From: DATLED01 sp963750255
GTDB lineage: Bacteria; Actinomycetota; Acidimicrobiia; Acidimicrobiales; CADCTF01
DNA: 64,000 bases
Assembly: GCA_963750255.1 (NCBI GenBank)
Contig: CAVVPZ010000006.1
Coordinates: 903,587-967,586 of the forward strand
Direction of reading: 5' to 3'
Of the stretch, positions 8,719 to 16,884 are shown piece by piece. The notes below the pieces were generated by a model. That model saw only the letters and a list, made by a program, of their open reading frames with translations. It was not told the origin of the DNA and ran no database searches. Every line of letters starts with the position of its first letter. Position 1 is the first letter of the stretch. A program made the position numbers and the translations under genes.

Positions 8719-10335
8719 ATGACCGCGCCCGCCGTCGACCTCCACGACGAGGTTGTCGTCGGCGCCCTGGCCGACCTCCGGTCGCACCGAAAGCGGCGGC
8801 GGCTCCAGGACTGGCATCTCATCGATGCCTTGTACAAGGCCTATCTGGCCGCCATCCTCGGCGGCTTGGGAGTGACGATGGTGTCGGGGCTCGTCGGCGA
8901 CGACCGCATCACCGGATCGGGGCTCGACGGCGTCCGCGACCGCGGTCCGGCGGCTATCGGACTGGTCGTTGCCTTCGCCATCGCGCTCGGGCTGCGTTCG
9001 GGCTCGCGGGGCGGTCCCCTCGCTCTCGAGGCGGCCGACGTCCGCTACATCCTCCTCGCTCCTGTCGACCGCGACGTCGCCCTGCGGGAGCCGGCCCGTC
9101 GCCAGGTGCGCTCGACCGCCTTTCTGGGACTGGTGGCCGGGGGCATCGTCGGGCTGTTGGCATTTCGTCGCCTCCCCGGCAACGCCGTCGAGTGGATCTC
9201 GAGCGCTGCCGTCGTCGGCCTGGCCGCCGCCGTCTCGATGACGGGCGCGGCGATGGTGTCGTGCGGTCGCCGGCTCAAGCGGGCGCCGGCCACGGCGATC
9301 GGCACGCTGGTGCTTGCCTGGTCAGTGGCCGATCTCGTTCTGATTCGGGCCACGTCCCCGGCGACGTTCCTCGGCGAAGTGGGGCTGTGGCCGCTCAAGG
9401 CCCATCCGCTGGCGCCGTTGGCCCTGCTCCCCGTCGTAGCGCTGGCGATGGTGGGACTCCGAATGGTCGGCGGGATGAGCCTCGAGGCCGCCGAGCGCCG
9501 GGGGCGCCTGGTCAGCCATCTTCGCTTCGCGGCGACGTTGCAAGACCTCCGGACCGTGATGCTCCTGCGGCGTCAACTCGGGGCGGAGATCCCGAGATCA
9601 CGGCCCTGGATCCGGCTCCGCCCGGCGCGCCGGGGTCCGACGGCGTGGCGTCGCGACTGGCGGGGAATCCTGCGCTGGCCGACGAGCCGGCTGCTCCGGC
9701 TCGGCGGTCTCGGAGTCGTGGCCGGATTGTCGATAGCGGCAGCATGGGCGGGAACCACGCCACTGGTGCTGATCGCCGGGCTGGCCCTCTTCGTCGCCGG
9801 CCTCGACGCCATCGAGGGTTTGGCCCAGGAGGTCGACCATCCCGACCGGCGCGACGGGTTCCCCGTGCCCGACGGCTACCTCCATCTTCGGCACCTGGCC
9901 GCTCCCACCGTCGTTCTGGCGGTGGTGGGCCTCATCGGCCTGGCCGCGGTCGCGGCTGTCTCCGGCGACGTGGTCCTCGTGGCGTCAGTCGGACTGCCAC
10001 TCCTGCTCCCAGGCGCCGCTGCCGTTGTCGGTGCGGCGGCCGTGAGCACCCTGCGCTTGCCGCCCGATCCCTCGACCCTGATGATGGATTCGACGGGCAC
10101 CCGGATGCTCTTCCACCACGCGCTACCGCCGCTCATCGCCACCGTGGGCCCCGCGCTGTCCCTGCTCGTGCGCTATCAGATCGGCAAGGACCCGGGAGCG
10201 TCGCCGGTCGGGGCCGCCATCAGCGCAGCTGTCAACGCCACCTTCATCGTGTTCCTCGTCGGGGGGTGGGTGCGACACCGCAACGGCCTCGCCACCTACC
10301 TCACCGGTGGTGGGACCCGGGACGTCGGAAAGTAG
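8719..10335 (+). CDS. Polytopic membrane protein, likely ABC exporter permease
   Basis: A ~538-residue membrane protein with a polar N-terminus (LRSHRKRRRLQDWH) followed by roughly ten hydrophobic segments, for example AIGLVVAFAIALGL, FLGLVAGGIVGLLAF, PLVLIAGLALFVAGLDAI, VVLAVVGLIGLAAVAAV and VVLVASVGLPLLLPGAAAVV. It has no signal peptide and no recognisable enzymatic motif. ATG 8719 is preferred over ATG 8689 because the latter adds a residue stretch that looks non-coding. An ABC ATPase gene follows 10 bp downstream, which is the main argument for calling it the permease half of an exporter. Confidence 0.72.
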   Translation: MTAPAVDLHDEVVVGALADLRSHRKRRRLQDWHLIDALYKAYLAAILGGLGVTMVSGLVGDDRITGSGLDGVRDRGPAAIGLVVAFAIALGLRSGSRGGPLALEAADVRYILLAPVDRDVALREPARRQVRSTAFLGLVAGGIVGLLAFRRLPGNAVEWISSAAVVGLAAAVSMTGAAMVSCGRRLKRAPATAIGTLVLAWSVADLVLIRATSPATFLGEVGLWPLKAHPLAPLALLPVVALAMVGLRMVGGMSLEAAERRGRLVSHLRFAATLQDLRTVMLLRRQLGAEIPRSRPWIRLRPARRGPTAWRRDWRGILRWPTSRLLRLGGLGVVAGLSIAAAWAGTTPLVLIAGLALFVAGLDAIEGLAQEVDHPDRRDGFPVPDGYLHLRHLAAPTVVLAVVGLIGLAAVAAVSGDVVLVASVGLPLLLPGAAAVVGAAAVSTLRLPPDPSTLMMDSTGTRMLFHHALPPLIATVGPALSLLVRYQIGKDPGASPVGAAISAAVNATFIVFLVGGWVRHRNGLATYLTGGGTRDVGK

Positions 10336-10345
10336 GTTTCTCTCG

Positions 10346-11041
10346 ATGGCCCGTCGTGAACCCGTGCTCGTCGCCACCAAGTTGACCAAGAGCTACGACG
10401 ATCTCGTCGCGCTCGTGCCACTCGACCTGACGCTGCGTCGGGGTGAGTTGATCGTGCTCGTGGGCCACAACGGGTCGGGCAAGTCGACGTTCCTCGGCTT
10501 GGCCGCCGGCCTGCTCGAGGCCAGTGAAGGCACCCTCGAGGTCGCCGGCCATCCCGCCGGCTCGTTCGACGCTCGCGCCTCGACGTCGTATCTGCCCGAC
10601 AATCCTGTCCTCTACGACGACCTCAGCGTGCTCGAACACCTCGAGTACGTGTCGCGCCTCCACGGCGTCGAGGAGTGGGAGGAGCGGGGCCGGGCGCTCC
10701 TCGTGCAACTCGGCCTCACCGAGCGAGCCGACGGGCTTCCCTCGCGATTCAGCCGCGGCCTCCGCCAGAAGACTGCGATCGCGCTGGCGATGGTGAGGCC
10801 CTTCGACCTGTTGTTGATCGACGAACCGTTCGTGGGTCTCGACCCTCAAGGCAAGGACGCAATCGTCGCCCTCATCGAGGAGGCCCACACCGCCGGCGCC
10901 GCCGTGATCGTCGCCACCCACCAACTCGAGTTCGTCCAGCGGGCCGACCGGTGCATCGCGTTGCGCGACGGCGCCCTCGTCTTCGACGGGCCGGCCAACG
11001 GCGCCAACGTCGACCAACTCGTCCTCGGCGAGCACGGTTAG
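10346..11041 (+). CDS. ABC transporter ATP-binding protein
   Basis: A 231-residue ATPase subunit. Walker A is VGHNGSGKSTF, the signature is FSRGLRQKTAIAL (a variant of LSGGQ), Walker B is LLLIDEPFVGLDP, and the H-loop is ATHQLEF. It is a minimal ABC domain without a C-terminal extension. ATG 10346 gives a 10-bp gap from the preceding membrane protein; an earlier in-frame start inside that gene would add residues unlike the family. The pair resembles a two-gene exporter similar to, but distinct from, the one at the left edge. Confidence 0.9.
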   Translation: MARREPVLVATKLTKSYDDLVALVPLDLTLRRGELIVLVGHNGSGKSTFLGLAAGLLEASEGTLEVAGHPAGSFDARASTSYLPDNPVLYDDLSVLEHLEYVSRLHGVEEWEERGRALLVQLGLTERADGLPSRFSRGLRQKTAIALAMVRPFDLLLIDEPFVGLDPQGKDAIVALIEEAHTAGAAVIVATHQLEFVQRADRCIALRDGALVFDGPANGANVDQLVLGEHG

Positions 11042-11092
11042 CACGTCCTCCGATCGGACAACCGATCGTCGCGCCTGCTTCAATGCCCGCCC

Positions 11093-11410
11093 ATGACATC
11101 CAAAGTCGCCGTCCACGTGAAGTTGACCGCTCCGGAAGGCAAAGGTGCAGACCTGATCGCCGCCTTCGAGGAGCTCTACACCGGCCCCCTCGACGCCGAG
11201 GGCGGTACCGAGTTGCACATCATCCACGCTGCCAAGGACAACCCTGACGTCGTGTTCTTCTACGAGCTCTACGCCGATGAGGAGTCGTACAAGGCCCACG
11301 GCGCCGGCGAGGCGCTCAAAGCGGTGATGCCCAAGCTCGCCGGCCTGGTCGCAGCTGCGCCCGAGATGTTGGTGGGCGAGCCCCGCAACGCCAAGGGCAT
11401 CTCGGTCTGA
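11093..11410 (+). CDS. Putative quinol monooxygenase / ABM-domain protein
   Basis: A 105-residue protein with the dimeric ferredoxin-like alpha-beta fold of the antibiotic-biosynthesis monooxygenase (ABM) family: beta strand KVAVHVKLTAPEGKG, helix LIAAFEELY, strand TELHIIHAAKDNPDVVFFYELYADEESYKAH and a C-terminal helix/strand. Members such as YgiN oxidise quinols, but many act on unknown small molecules. It sits alone between the ABC operon and the convergent serC gene. Size is typical (about 100). The catalytic assignment is a family-level inference only. Confidence 0.72.
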   Translation: MTSKVAVHVKLTAPEGKGADLIAAFEELYTGPLDAEGGTELHIIHAAKDNPDVVFFYELYADEESYKAHGAGEALKAVMPKLAGLVAAAPEMLVGEPRNAKGISV

Positions 11411-11418
11411 GCGTTGTC

Positions 11419-11445
11419 GCCTCTCCCTTCACTGAGGGGAGAGGC
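11419..11445. terminator. GC hairpin between convergent genes
   Basis: A perfect 9-bp stem, GCCTCTCCC (11419-11427) with GGGAGAGGC (11437-11445), lies just past the ABM gene stop and overlaps the last codons of serC. There is no T-run on either strand, so termination activity is inferred from position and symmetry. Confidence 0.5.
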
Positions 11446-12571
11446 GCTCGATGCAGTAGTCGATGCAGGCAGTGAGCGCGGCCACGTCGAAGGGTTCGAC
11501 GGTGGGGAACATCGCGATGCGGAGTTGGTTGCGTCCGAGCTTGCGATAGCTGTCGGTGTCGACGATCCCGTTCTGGCGGAGCACCTTGGCCAGCGCGATG
11601 GCGTCGATGGCCGGGTCGAAGTCGATGGTGCCGACCACGTGCGAACGCTCGTCGGGCTTTTCGACGAACGGCGACGCCACCGGTGAACGCTCCGCCCATC
11701 CGTAGAGGTGCTCGGCCGACCGGTCGCTCCGTGAGGCCGACCACTCGAGGCCGCCGTTGTCGTTCATCCATTCGATGCTGTCGGCGAGCAGGAACAGCGT
11801 GGCAAGGGCCGGTGTGTTGTAGGTCTGGTCGAGGCGAGAGTTGTCGAGCGCGATCTTGAGGTCGAGGCCGGCGGGCACCCAGCGGTCGGAAGCGGCGAGG
11901 TGCTCGATGCGCTCCACGGCGGCGGGCGAGCAAACGGCGGCCCAGAGGCCGCCGTCGCCACCGAAGCATTTCTGCGGGGCGAAGTAGTAGACGTCGAATT
12001 GCGACGGATCGACCCGGAGGCCCCCGGCGCCTGACGTGGCATCGACGACCACGAGCGAGCCGGGGTCGGTGCCCTCCGGCCGTCGGATCTCCATCGACAC
12101 CCCCGTCGACGTCTCGTTGTGGGTGAGGGCGTACAGGTCGACTCCCGCTCGTCCGACGGCGTCCGGGTGGGTGCCGGTGGGGGAGGAGATGATTTCGGGC
12201 TCGTCGAGGAAGGGGGCGCTCGCGACGCCGGCGGCGAACTTCGACGAGAACTCGCCGAAGGACAGGTGCTGGCTGTGCCGCTCGATGAGTCCGAAGATTG
12301 CTGCGTCCCAGAACAAGGTCGTCCCCCCGTTGCCCAGGACGACCTCGTAGCCGTTAGGCAACGACAACAGGGCGGCCAGGCCCTCGCGGACCCGGTGCAC
12401 CAGCGATTGGATGGGCGCCTGTCTGTGGCTCGTACCGAGCAGGGAACGGCTCACCCCCGAGAGTCGCTCGACGGCGTCGGGACGGACCTTGGAAGGCCCG
12501 GATCCGAAGCGGCCGTCGCCGGGAAGGAGGTCGGCGGGGATCGAAATGGCGGGGTCGATGGCCTCGGTCAC
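11429..12571 (-). CDS. serC: Phosphoserine aminotransferase
   Basis: SerC transfers an amino group from glutamate to 3-phosphohydroxypyruvate, the second step of serine synthesis, and uses pyridoxal phosphate. The 380-residue product has the actinobacterial SerC start (FGSGPSKVRPDAVERL), GTSHRQAPIQSLV, LALTHNETSTGV-like sequence, VVVDATSGAGG with the PLP-binding Asp, and the Schiff-base lysine in YFAPQKCFGGDGGLW. The C-terminus is QLRIAMFPTVEPFDV. The start GTG 12569-12571 is chosen because upstream sequence is non-homologous. It is head-to-head with the aspartate aminotransferase gene with only 9 bp between, and serA is 1.9 kb away. Confidence 0.95.
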   Translation of the reverse strand: MTEAIDPAISIPADLLPGDGRFGSGPSKVRPDAVERLSGVSRSLLGTSHRQAPIQSLVHRVREGLAALLSLPNGYEVVLGNGGTTLFWDAAIFGLIERHSQHLSFGEFSSKFAAGVASAPFLDEPEIISSPTGTHPDAVGRAGVDLYALTHNETSTGVSMEIRRPEGTDPGSLVVVDATSGAGGLRVDPSQFDVYYFAPQKCFGGDGGLWAAVCSPAAVERIEHLAASDRWVPAGLDLKIALDNSRLDQTYNTPALATLFLLADSIEWMNDNGGLEWSASRSDRSAEHLYGWAERSPVASPFVEKPDERSHVVGTIDFDPAIDAIALAKVLRQNGIVDTDSYRKLGRNQLRIAMFPTVEPFDVAALTACIDYCIERLSPQ

Positions 12572-12580
12572 TGTGCAAGC

Positions 12581-13786
12581 ATGGCAGCCATGCCGCGCCT
12601 GTCCCGCCGTATTGCCGCCATCGCCGAGTCCGCCACCATCGCGGTCGACACCAAGGCCAAGGCGTTGAAAGCGGCGGGCGAGGACGTGATCGGCTTCGGG
12701 GCCGGCGAGCCCGACTTCCCGACTCCCGACTACATCGTCGAAGCCGCCATCGCCGCCTGTTCCGATCCCGCCAACCACAAGTACACGCCGACGCCGGGCC
12801 TGCCGGAGCTTCGGGCCGCGGTGGCGACCAAGACGGCCCGCGACTCGGGGTTTGCCGTCGAGGCGGCCAACGTCTTGATCACCAACGGCGGCAAGCAGGC
12901 CGTCTACAACGCGTTCGCCGCTCTGCTCGACCCCGGCGACGAAGTCTTGGTGCCCGCCCCGTACTGGGTGACCTATCCCGAGGCCATTGCGCTCGCCGGG
13001 GGCACGCCAGTGCCGATCACCACCGATCCGTCGTCTGGCTTTCGGGTCACCGTCGAGCAACTCGAGGCCGCCGTCACCCCGGCGACCAAGGCGCTGCTCT
13101 TCGTCTCACCGTCCAATCCGACGGGTGCTGTCTATGGCCGCGACGAGATCGAGGCCATCGGCCGCTGGGCCGTGGCCAAGGGCATCTGGGTCGTCACCGA
13201 CGAGATCTACGAGCATCTGACCTACGGCGGCGTCGACTTTCACTCGATGCCCGTCGTCGTACCAGAGCTGGCAGACATGTGTCTGATCATCAACGGCGTA
13301 GCCAAGACCTACGCCATGACCGGCTGGCGCGTGGGGTGGCTCATCGGCCCCACCGACGTGATCAAGGCCACCGGCAACCTCCAGACCCATTGCACGTCCA
13401 ACGTGGCCAACGTGAGCCAACGTGCTGCCTTGGCCGCTGTGTCGGGCGACCTGTCGGCCGTCGCTGAGATGCGCACTGCCTTCGACCGGCGCCGCCAGAC
13501 GATGGTCAAGATGCTCAACGAGATTCCCGGCGTGAGCTGTGTCGAGCCCGCAGGCGCCTTCTACTGCTTCCCGTCGTTTGCGGCCGTGCTCGGACGCGAC
13601 CTCGGAGAGGGTCGGGTGGCCCATGACACGCTGCAGCTGGCGGAGATCATCCTCGAACACGCCAAGGTCGCCATCGTGCCCGGCGAGGCCTTCGGCGCTC
13701 CTGGCTACGCCCGGCTCTCCTACGCCCTGGGCGACGACGACATGGCCGAGGGCGTGCGCCGCATCGGCAAGTTCCTCGCCGGTTGA
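12581..13786 (+). CDS. Aspartate / aromatic aminotransferase, class I
   Basis: A 401-residue PLP aminotransferase of the AspB/AspAT Ib type: LSRRIAAIAESATIAVDTKAKAL, FGAGEPDFPTPDYI, LVPAPYWVTYPE, FVSPSNPTGAVY with the conserved Asn, VVTDEIYEHLTYGG with Asp and Tyr, the Schiff-base Lys in NGVAKTYAMTGWRVGW, and the C-terminal Arg in YARLSYAL. The likely reaction is aspartate plus 2-oxoglutarate to oxaloacetate plus glutamate, with prephenate or aromatic activity possible in this subgroup. Starts at ATG 12581 or ATG 12590 are both possible. It is divergent from serC with an extremely short gap, and its stop overlaps the next gene's ATG. Confidence 0.9.
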   Translation: MAAMPRLSRRIAAIAESATIAVDTKAKALKAAGEDVIGFGAGEPDFPTPDYIVEAAIAACSDPANHKYTPTPGLPELRAAVATKTARDSGFAVEAANVLITNGGKQAVYNAFAALLDPGDEVLVPAPYWVTYPEAIALAGGTPVPITTDPSSGFRVTVEQLEAAVTPATKALLFVSPSNPTGAVYGRDEIEAIGRWAVAKGIWVVTDEIYEHLTYGGVDFHSMPVVVPELADMCLIINGVAKTYAMTGWRVGWLIGPTDVIKATGNLQTHCTSNVANVSQRAALAAVSGDLSAVAEMRTAFDRRRQTMVKMLNEIPGVSCVEPAGAFYCFPSFAAVLGRDLGEGRVAHDTLQLAEIILEHAKVAIVPGEAFGAPGYARLSYALGDDDMAEGVRRIGKFLAG

Positions 13787-14436
13787 TGGCCAAGGCCAAG
13801 CCCAAGGCCAAAGGCCCAGCTCATCGAAACGCAGGGTCCACTCGGGCCAGCCGTCAGCGCGAACGGGAGTCGAGGGCCCTCCGCAACCGGCTCATCGGGG
13901 GTGGACTCCTGTTGGTTGTCGCCGGCGTCGTGCTCTACGCCGCCCTCCGTCCCGGCGACGGTGTGGTGCCCGCCGACGGTCGGCCCGTCCCCGAACAACT
14001 CGTCTCAGGCGCCGGGGGCTGCACCTTCGACGAGCGCTTCGACGGCACGGCAGCCAACCAGCGCGCGCACATACCCAACCCCACCTACGCACTTGACCCC
14101 CCGTCGGGCGGCCCTCACTTGCCGGTGCCCGCCGACCCAGGCTTCTACCAACCGGGCCGGGCCCCCGCTGACGGAGCCGTCGTCCACGCCCAAGAGCACG
14201 GGTTCGTCATCCTCTGGTACCGCCCTGATCTCAGCGCGTCCAAGCAACAGGAACTCGCAGATCTCAGCGACCAGTTCGGGCGCGAACTCATCCTCGTGCC
14301 CCGCCCCTCGTTGCCGGGCGAGGTGGCGGTCACGGCGTGGCACCGCCGCCTGCTCTGCGACACCCTCGTCCCCGACAAGGTGGGAATCTTCACCCGGGCA
14401 TTCGTGAACCAGGCCCCCGAGAAGGGCTTCCTCTAA
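13786..14436 (+). CDS. DUF3105 membrane-anchored protein
   Basis: A 216-residue protein with a basic N-terminus (AKAKPKAKGPAH...RQRERESRALRNR), one transmembrane helix (LIGGGLLLVVAGVVLYAAL) and an extracytoplasmic DUF3105 domain. Visible signatures are GGCTFDERFDG, SGGPHLPVPADPGFY, VVHAQEHGFVILWYRPDLS and a C-terminal VAVTAWHRRLLCDT. Two Cys residues may pair. DUF3105 function is unknown. The ATG shares one base with the aminotransferase stop, so the genes are cotranscribed, and serA follows 41 bp later. Confidence 0.85.
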   Translation: MAKAKPKAKGPAHRNAGSTRASRQRERESRALRNRLIGGGLLLVVAGVVLYAALRPGDGVVPADGRPVPEQLVSGAGGCTFDERFDGTAANQRAHIPNPTYALDPPSGGPHLPVPADPGFYQPGRAPADGAVVHAQEHGFVILWYRPDLSASKQQELADLSDQFGRELILVPRPSLPGEVAVTAWHRRLLCDTLVPDKVGIFTRAFVNQAPEKGFL

Positions 14437-14477
14437 ACGATTCGGGAGGGGATCGGGACCTGCGCGAGGATCTGGCC

Positions 14478-16046
14478 ATGGCCCGAATCCTGGTGACCGA
14501 ACCTCTCGCCGAAGCCGGGCTCGACGCCTTGCGCGCCGCTGGACACGAGGTCGACGTCCAGGTCGGCCTCTCGCCCGAGGCGCTGGTCGACGCCATCGCC
14601 GGCGCCAACGCCCTCATCATCCGCTCGGCCACCAAGGTCACCGCAGAGGTCATCGAAGCCGGGCGCGACCTCGTCGTGGTAGGGCGGGCTGGGGTGGGTG
14701 TCGACAACGTCGACACCGCCGCCGCCACCCGCCGCGGGGTCATGGTCGTCAACGCTCCTGGGTCCAACGGGCTCTCGACCGCTGAGCATGCCTTTGCCCT
14801 CCTTCTGGCCCAGGCCCGCAACATCCCCCAGGCCGCTGCGGCGCTCAAGGCGGGCCGGTGGGAGAAGTCCAAGTGGGAGGGCGTCGAACTCCACGGCAAG
14901 ACCCTCGGCATCCTCGGCCTCGGGCGGATCGGCACCCTCGTCGCCCAGCGGGGGCACGCCTTCGGGATGCGTCTGGTCGCCTGGGACCCGTGGATGGCGC
15001 CCGAGCGGGCCCGTCAACTGGGCATCGAGTTGGTCGACCTCGAAGAACTCTTCGCCATGGCCGACTTCGTCTCGATTCACGTGCTGAAGACCAAGGACAC
15101 CGTTGGTCTCGTGGGCAAGGAGTTGCTGGCCAAGGCCAAGCCGGGGCTCCGGATCGTCAACGCAGCCCGGGGCGGTGTCGTCGACGAGGCGGCGCTGGCC
15201 GATGCCATCGAGAGCGGCCGTATCGGTGGCGCAGCCCTCGACGTGTTCGACACCGAGCCGACGACCGATTCGCCGCTCTTCGCCTTCGACAACGTGGTCG
15301 TCACCCCCCATCTCGCGGCCTCGACGGCTGAGGCCCAAGACAAGGCCGGCCAGATCATCGCCGAGCAGGTCTTGTTGGCTCTGGCCGGCGAGTTCGTGCC
15401 CTTTGCCATCAACGTCGAGGCGTCCGAGGCGGGCGAGTCGGTCAGGCCCTACCTGCCTCTGGCCGAGCGCCTCGGCGCGCTGTTCGCCAAGCTCAGCGAC
15501 GGCATCTCACCCCTCCTCGAGATCGAGTACGAGGGCGAGTTGGCCGCCGGGGACACCCGCATCCTCACCCTCTCGCTCCTCAAGGGATTCTTCGGCGTCG
15601 GGTCGGCCGACCCCGTGTCGTACGTCAACGCACCGCAGCTGGCCCAAGAACGAGGCATGGAGGTGCGGGAGACCAAGTCGACGACCGCCCACGAGTACGT
15701 GAACCTCGTGAAGGTGAGGGGCGGCGACCACGGCATCGCCGGCTCGCTCTTCGGCCTCCGAGGCGAACCCCGCATCGTGATGATCGACGACCACGACGTC
15801 GAGCTCCCACTGGCTGCCAACCTGCTCGTCGTTCGCAACGACGACCGGGTCGGCATGATGGCCCTGGTGACCTCGGCCGTGGCCGACGCCGGCGTGAACA
15901 TCGCTGACATGCGCCTCGGACGGGCGCCGAGCGGCGGCACTGCCCTCGCTGCCATCACGTCAGACGAGGCGTTCCCCGACGAGATCCGCGACCGGCTCGG
16001 CGATCAGCCCGGCATCCTCGACGTCCGCATCGTCAACCAGACCTAA
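14478..16046 (+). CDS. serA: D-3-phosphoglycerate dehydrogenase
   Basis: SerA oxidises 3-phosphoglycerate to 3-phosphohydroxypyruvate with NAD+, the first committed step of serine synthesis. The 522-residue product is the long actinobacterial type: substrate domain (ILVTEPLAEAGLDAL), NAD+-binding Rossmann motif LGILGLGRIGTLVAQR, catalytic Arg in NAARGGVVDE, Glu in DVFDTEPT, His in VVTPHLAAST, then an allosteric substrate-binding domain (about 320-440) and a C-terminal ACT domain (NDDRVGMMALVTSAVADAGV) that senses serine. ATG 14478 is supported by alignment of ARILVTEPL at the N-terminus. With serC nearby the locus holds two of three serine-pathway steps. Confidence 0.96.
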   Translation: MARILVTEPLAEAGLDALRAAGHEVDVQVGLSPEALVDAIAGANALIIRSATKVTAEVIEAGRDLVVVGRAGVGVDNVDTAAATRRGVMVVNAPGSNGLSTAEHAFALLLAQARNIPQAAAALKAGRWEKSKWEGVELHGKTLGILGLGRIGTLVAQRGHAFGMRLVAWDPWMAPERARQLGIELVDLEELFAMADFVSIHVLKTKDTVGLVGKELLAKAKPGLRIVNAARGGVVDEAALADAIESGRIGGAALDVFDTEPTTDSPLFAFDNVVVTPHLAASTAEAQDKAGQIIAEQVLLALAGEFVPFAINVEASEAGESVRPYLPLAERLGALFAKLSDGISPLLEIEYEGELAAGDTRILTLSLLKGFFGVGSADPVSYVNAPQLAQERGMEVRETKSTTAHEYVNLVKVRGGDHGIAGSLFGLRGEPRIVMIDDHDVELPLAANLLVVRNDDRVGMMALVTSAVADAGVNIADMRLGRAPSGGTALAAITSDEAFPDEIRDRLGDQPGILDVRIVNQT

Positions 16047-16055
16047 CCCCCCGTT

Positions 16056-16078
16056 GCGGTGGCCCTTCGGGCCGCCGT
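16056..16078 (+). terminator. Hairpin after serA
   Basis: A 10-bp stem with one G-T wobble, GCGGTGGCCC (16056-16065) and GGGCCGCCGT (16069-16078), closes on TTC just after serA. No T-run follows. Position between convergent genes supports a terminator or transcript-end role. Confidence 0.5.
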
Positions 16079-16136
16079 CTCGCCCACAACAACGGGTTCT
16101 GGCGACCGGATCGGCCACACCAACGGGGGCTTTGGC

Positions 16137-16688
16137 TCAGCGCTTGGCGGGACGGAACCCGTCTGCCTCGGCGGCGTAGGCGTCGGCGTAGCAGCGGTCG
16201 GCGTTGGTGCGGTCGTAGGCGAACATGCCTGGCAGGTGGAAGATCTTGCTCGACGCCTTGGCCTTGACCGGGTGCGACGTGGGGCAGGCGCCATCGTCAG
16301 GCTCGACGAACCCTCGGGCAGGTCCTGGTGCTTTCTTGGCTGGCTTCTTGGCCGCCTTCTTGGCGGTCGCCTTGGCCGGCTTCGGGGCGGTCGTGGACAT
16401 GGGGGCCACGACGTCGAGCGCGGGGTCGATGGCGGGAGAGCTGGGCTCGGTCCGGCGATCGGTCGCGACCGCGGGGGGTTCGAGGATCGGTTCGCCGACC
16501 TCGTCGACCGGCTCCGCCGCCGGCGCGGGACGGGGTGCCGGCCTCGCTGTCTCGACGATGGGCTCCCACGGCGCCGGCGGCGGGACCTTGCTCGCCGCCC
16601 GACGGGACTGGACCGTCTTGACCAGGGCCATGCCCACACCGAACAGGAGCCCGAGTCGCAGTCCGATGCGGAAGGAACGCCTGATCAT
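16137..16688 (-). CDS. Membrane-anchored protein with C-terminal sunset-like domain
   Basis: A 183-residue protein: N-terminal transmembrane segment (FRIGLRLGLLFGVGMALV), a long Pro/Ala/Lys-rich linker (PPAPWEP ... KKAAKKPAKKAPGP), and a compact C-terminal module with CPTSHPVKAKASSKIFHLPG, YDRTNADRCYADAYAAEADG and FRPAKR. That Cys-Pro-x-x-His, HxPG, Y-x-R-T, C-Y and GxRPxKR pattern matches what I recall as the sunset domain of actinobacterial proteins; the fold name is from memory and should be treated as provisional. The basic linker could cross the cell wall. It is divergent from the leuA leader, sharing a 64-bp gap. Confidence 0.68.
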   Translation of the reverse strand: MIRRSFRIGLRLGLLFGVGMALVKTVQSRRAASKVPPPAPWEPIVETARPAPRPAPAAEPVDEVGEPILEPPAVATDRRTEPSSPAIDPALDVVAPMSTTAPKPAKATAKKAAKKPAKKAPGPARGFVEPDDGACPTSHPVKAKASSKIFHLPGMFAYDRTNADRCYADAYAAEADGFRPAKR

Positions 16689-16712
16689 GGGCGAAACGGT
16701 AGTCCGTGCGCC

Positions 16713-16741
16713 TTGACGGCGGCGGTCCGGGCCGGTTGAAT
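16713..16741 (+). promoter_or_regulatory. Predicted leuA promoter
   Basis: TTGACG (16713-16718) and TTGAAT (16736-16741) with a 17-bp spacer stand 11 bp before the leuA leader peptide. The -35 element is near consensus and the -10 matches four of six positions. Confidence 0.5.
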
Positions 16742-16752
16742 GAACGCAACCG

Positions 16753-16794
16753 ATGCCGAACACCGCCTTTCTGGCCATCCTCCTCCTTACGTAG
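16753..16794 (+). CDS. leuA leader peptide (attenuator), 13 aa
   Basis: A short ORF encodes MPNTAFLAILLLT with Leu-Ala-Ile-Leu-Leu-Leu just before the terminal Thr and stop. It is followed immediately by two hairpins and then leuA, the classic arrangement for leucine attenuation. The layout mirrors the ilvB leader (stop next to hairpin 1; both peptides end in Leu-Thr). Confidence 0.87.
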   Translation: MPNTAFLAILLLT

Positions 16795-16795
16795 C

Positions 16796-16818
16796 GGCGA
16801 GCGCACCCCACGCTCGCC
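16796..16818 (+). promoter_or_regulatory. leuA leader hairpin 1
   Basis: A perfect 8-bp stem GGCGAGCG (16796-16803) / CGCTCGCC (16811-16818) with loop CACCCCA starts 2 nt after the leader stop codon. GGCGA (16796-16800) can alternatively pair with TCGCC (16820-16824), which overlaps the terminator's 5' arm. Confidence 0.7.
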
Positions 16819-16822
16819 TTCG

Positions 16823-16853
16823 CCTCCTGCGCCTTCGGGCCAGGAGGTTTTTT
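16823..16853 (+). terminator. leuA attenuator terminator
   Basis: CCTCCTG (16823-16829) pairs with CAGGAGG (16841-16847). Inside is GCC-TTCG-GGC, a stable UUCG tetraloop, with one bulged C. Six T residues follow directly. It lies upstream of leuA and would be relieved when leucine is limiting. Confidence 0.86.
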
Positions 16854-16884
16854 GTTTCCCGCAGTTCCCTCGAAAGGACCCGCA

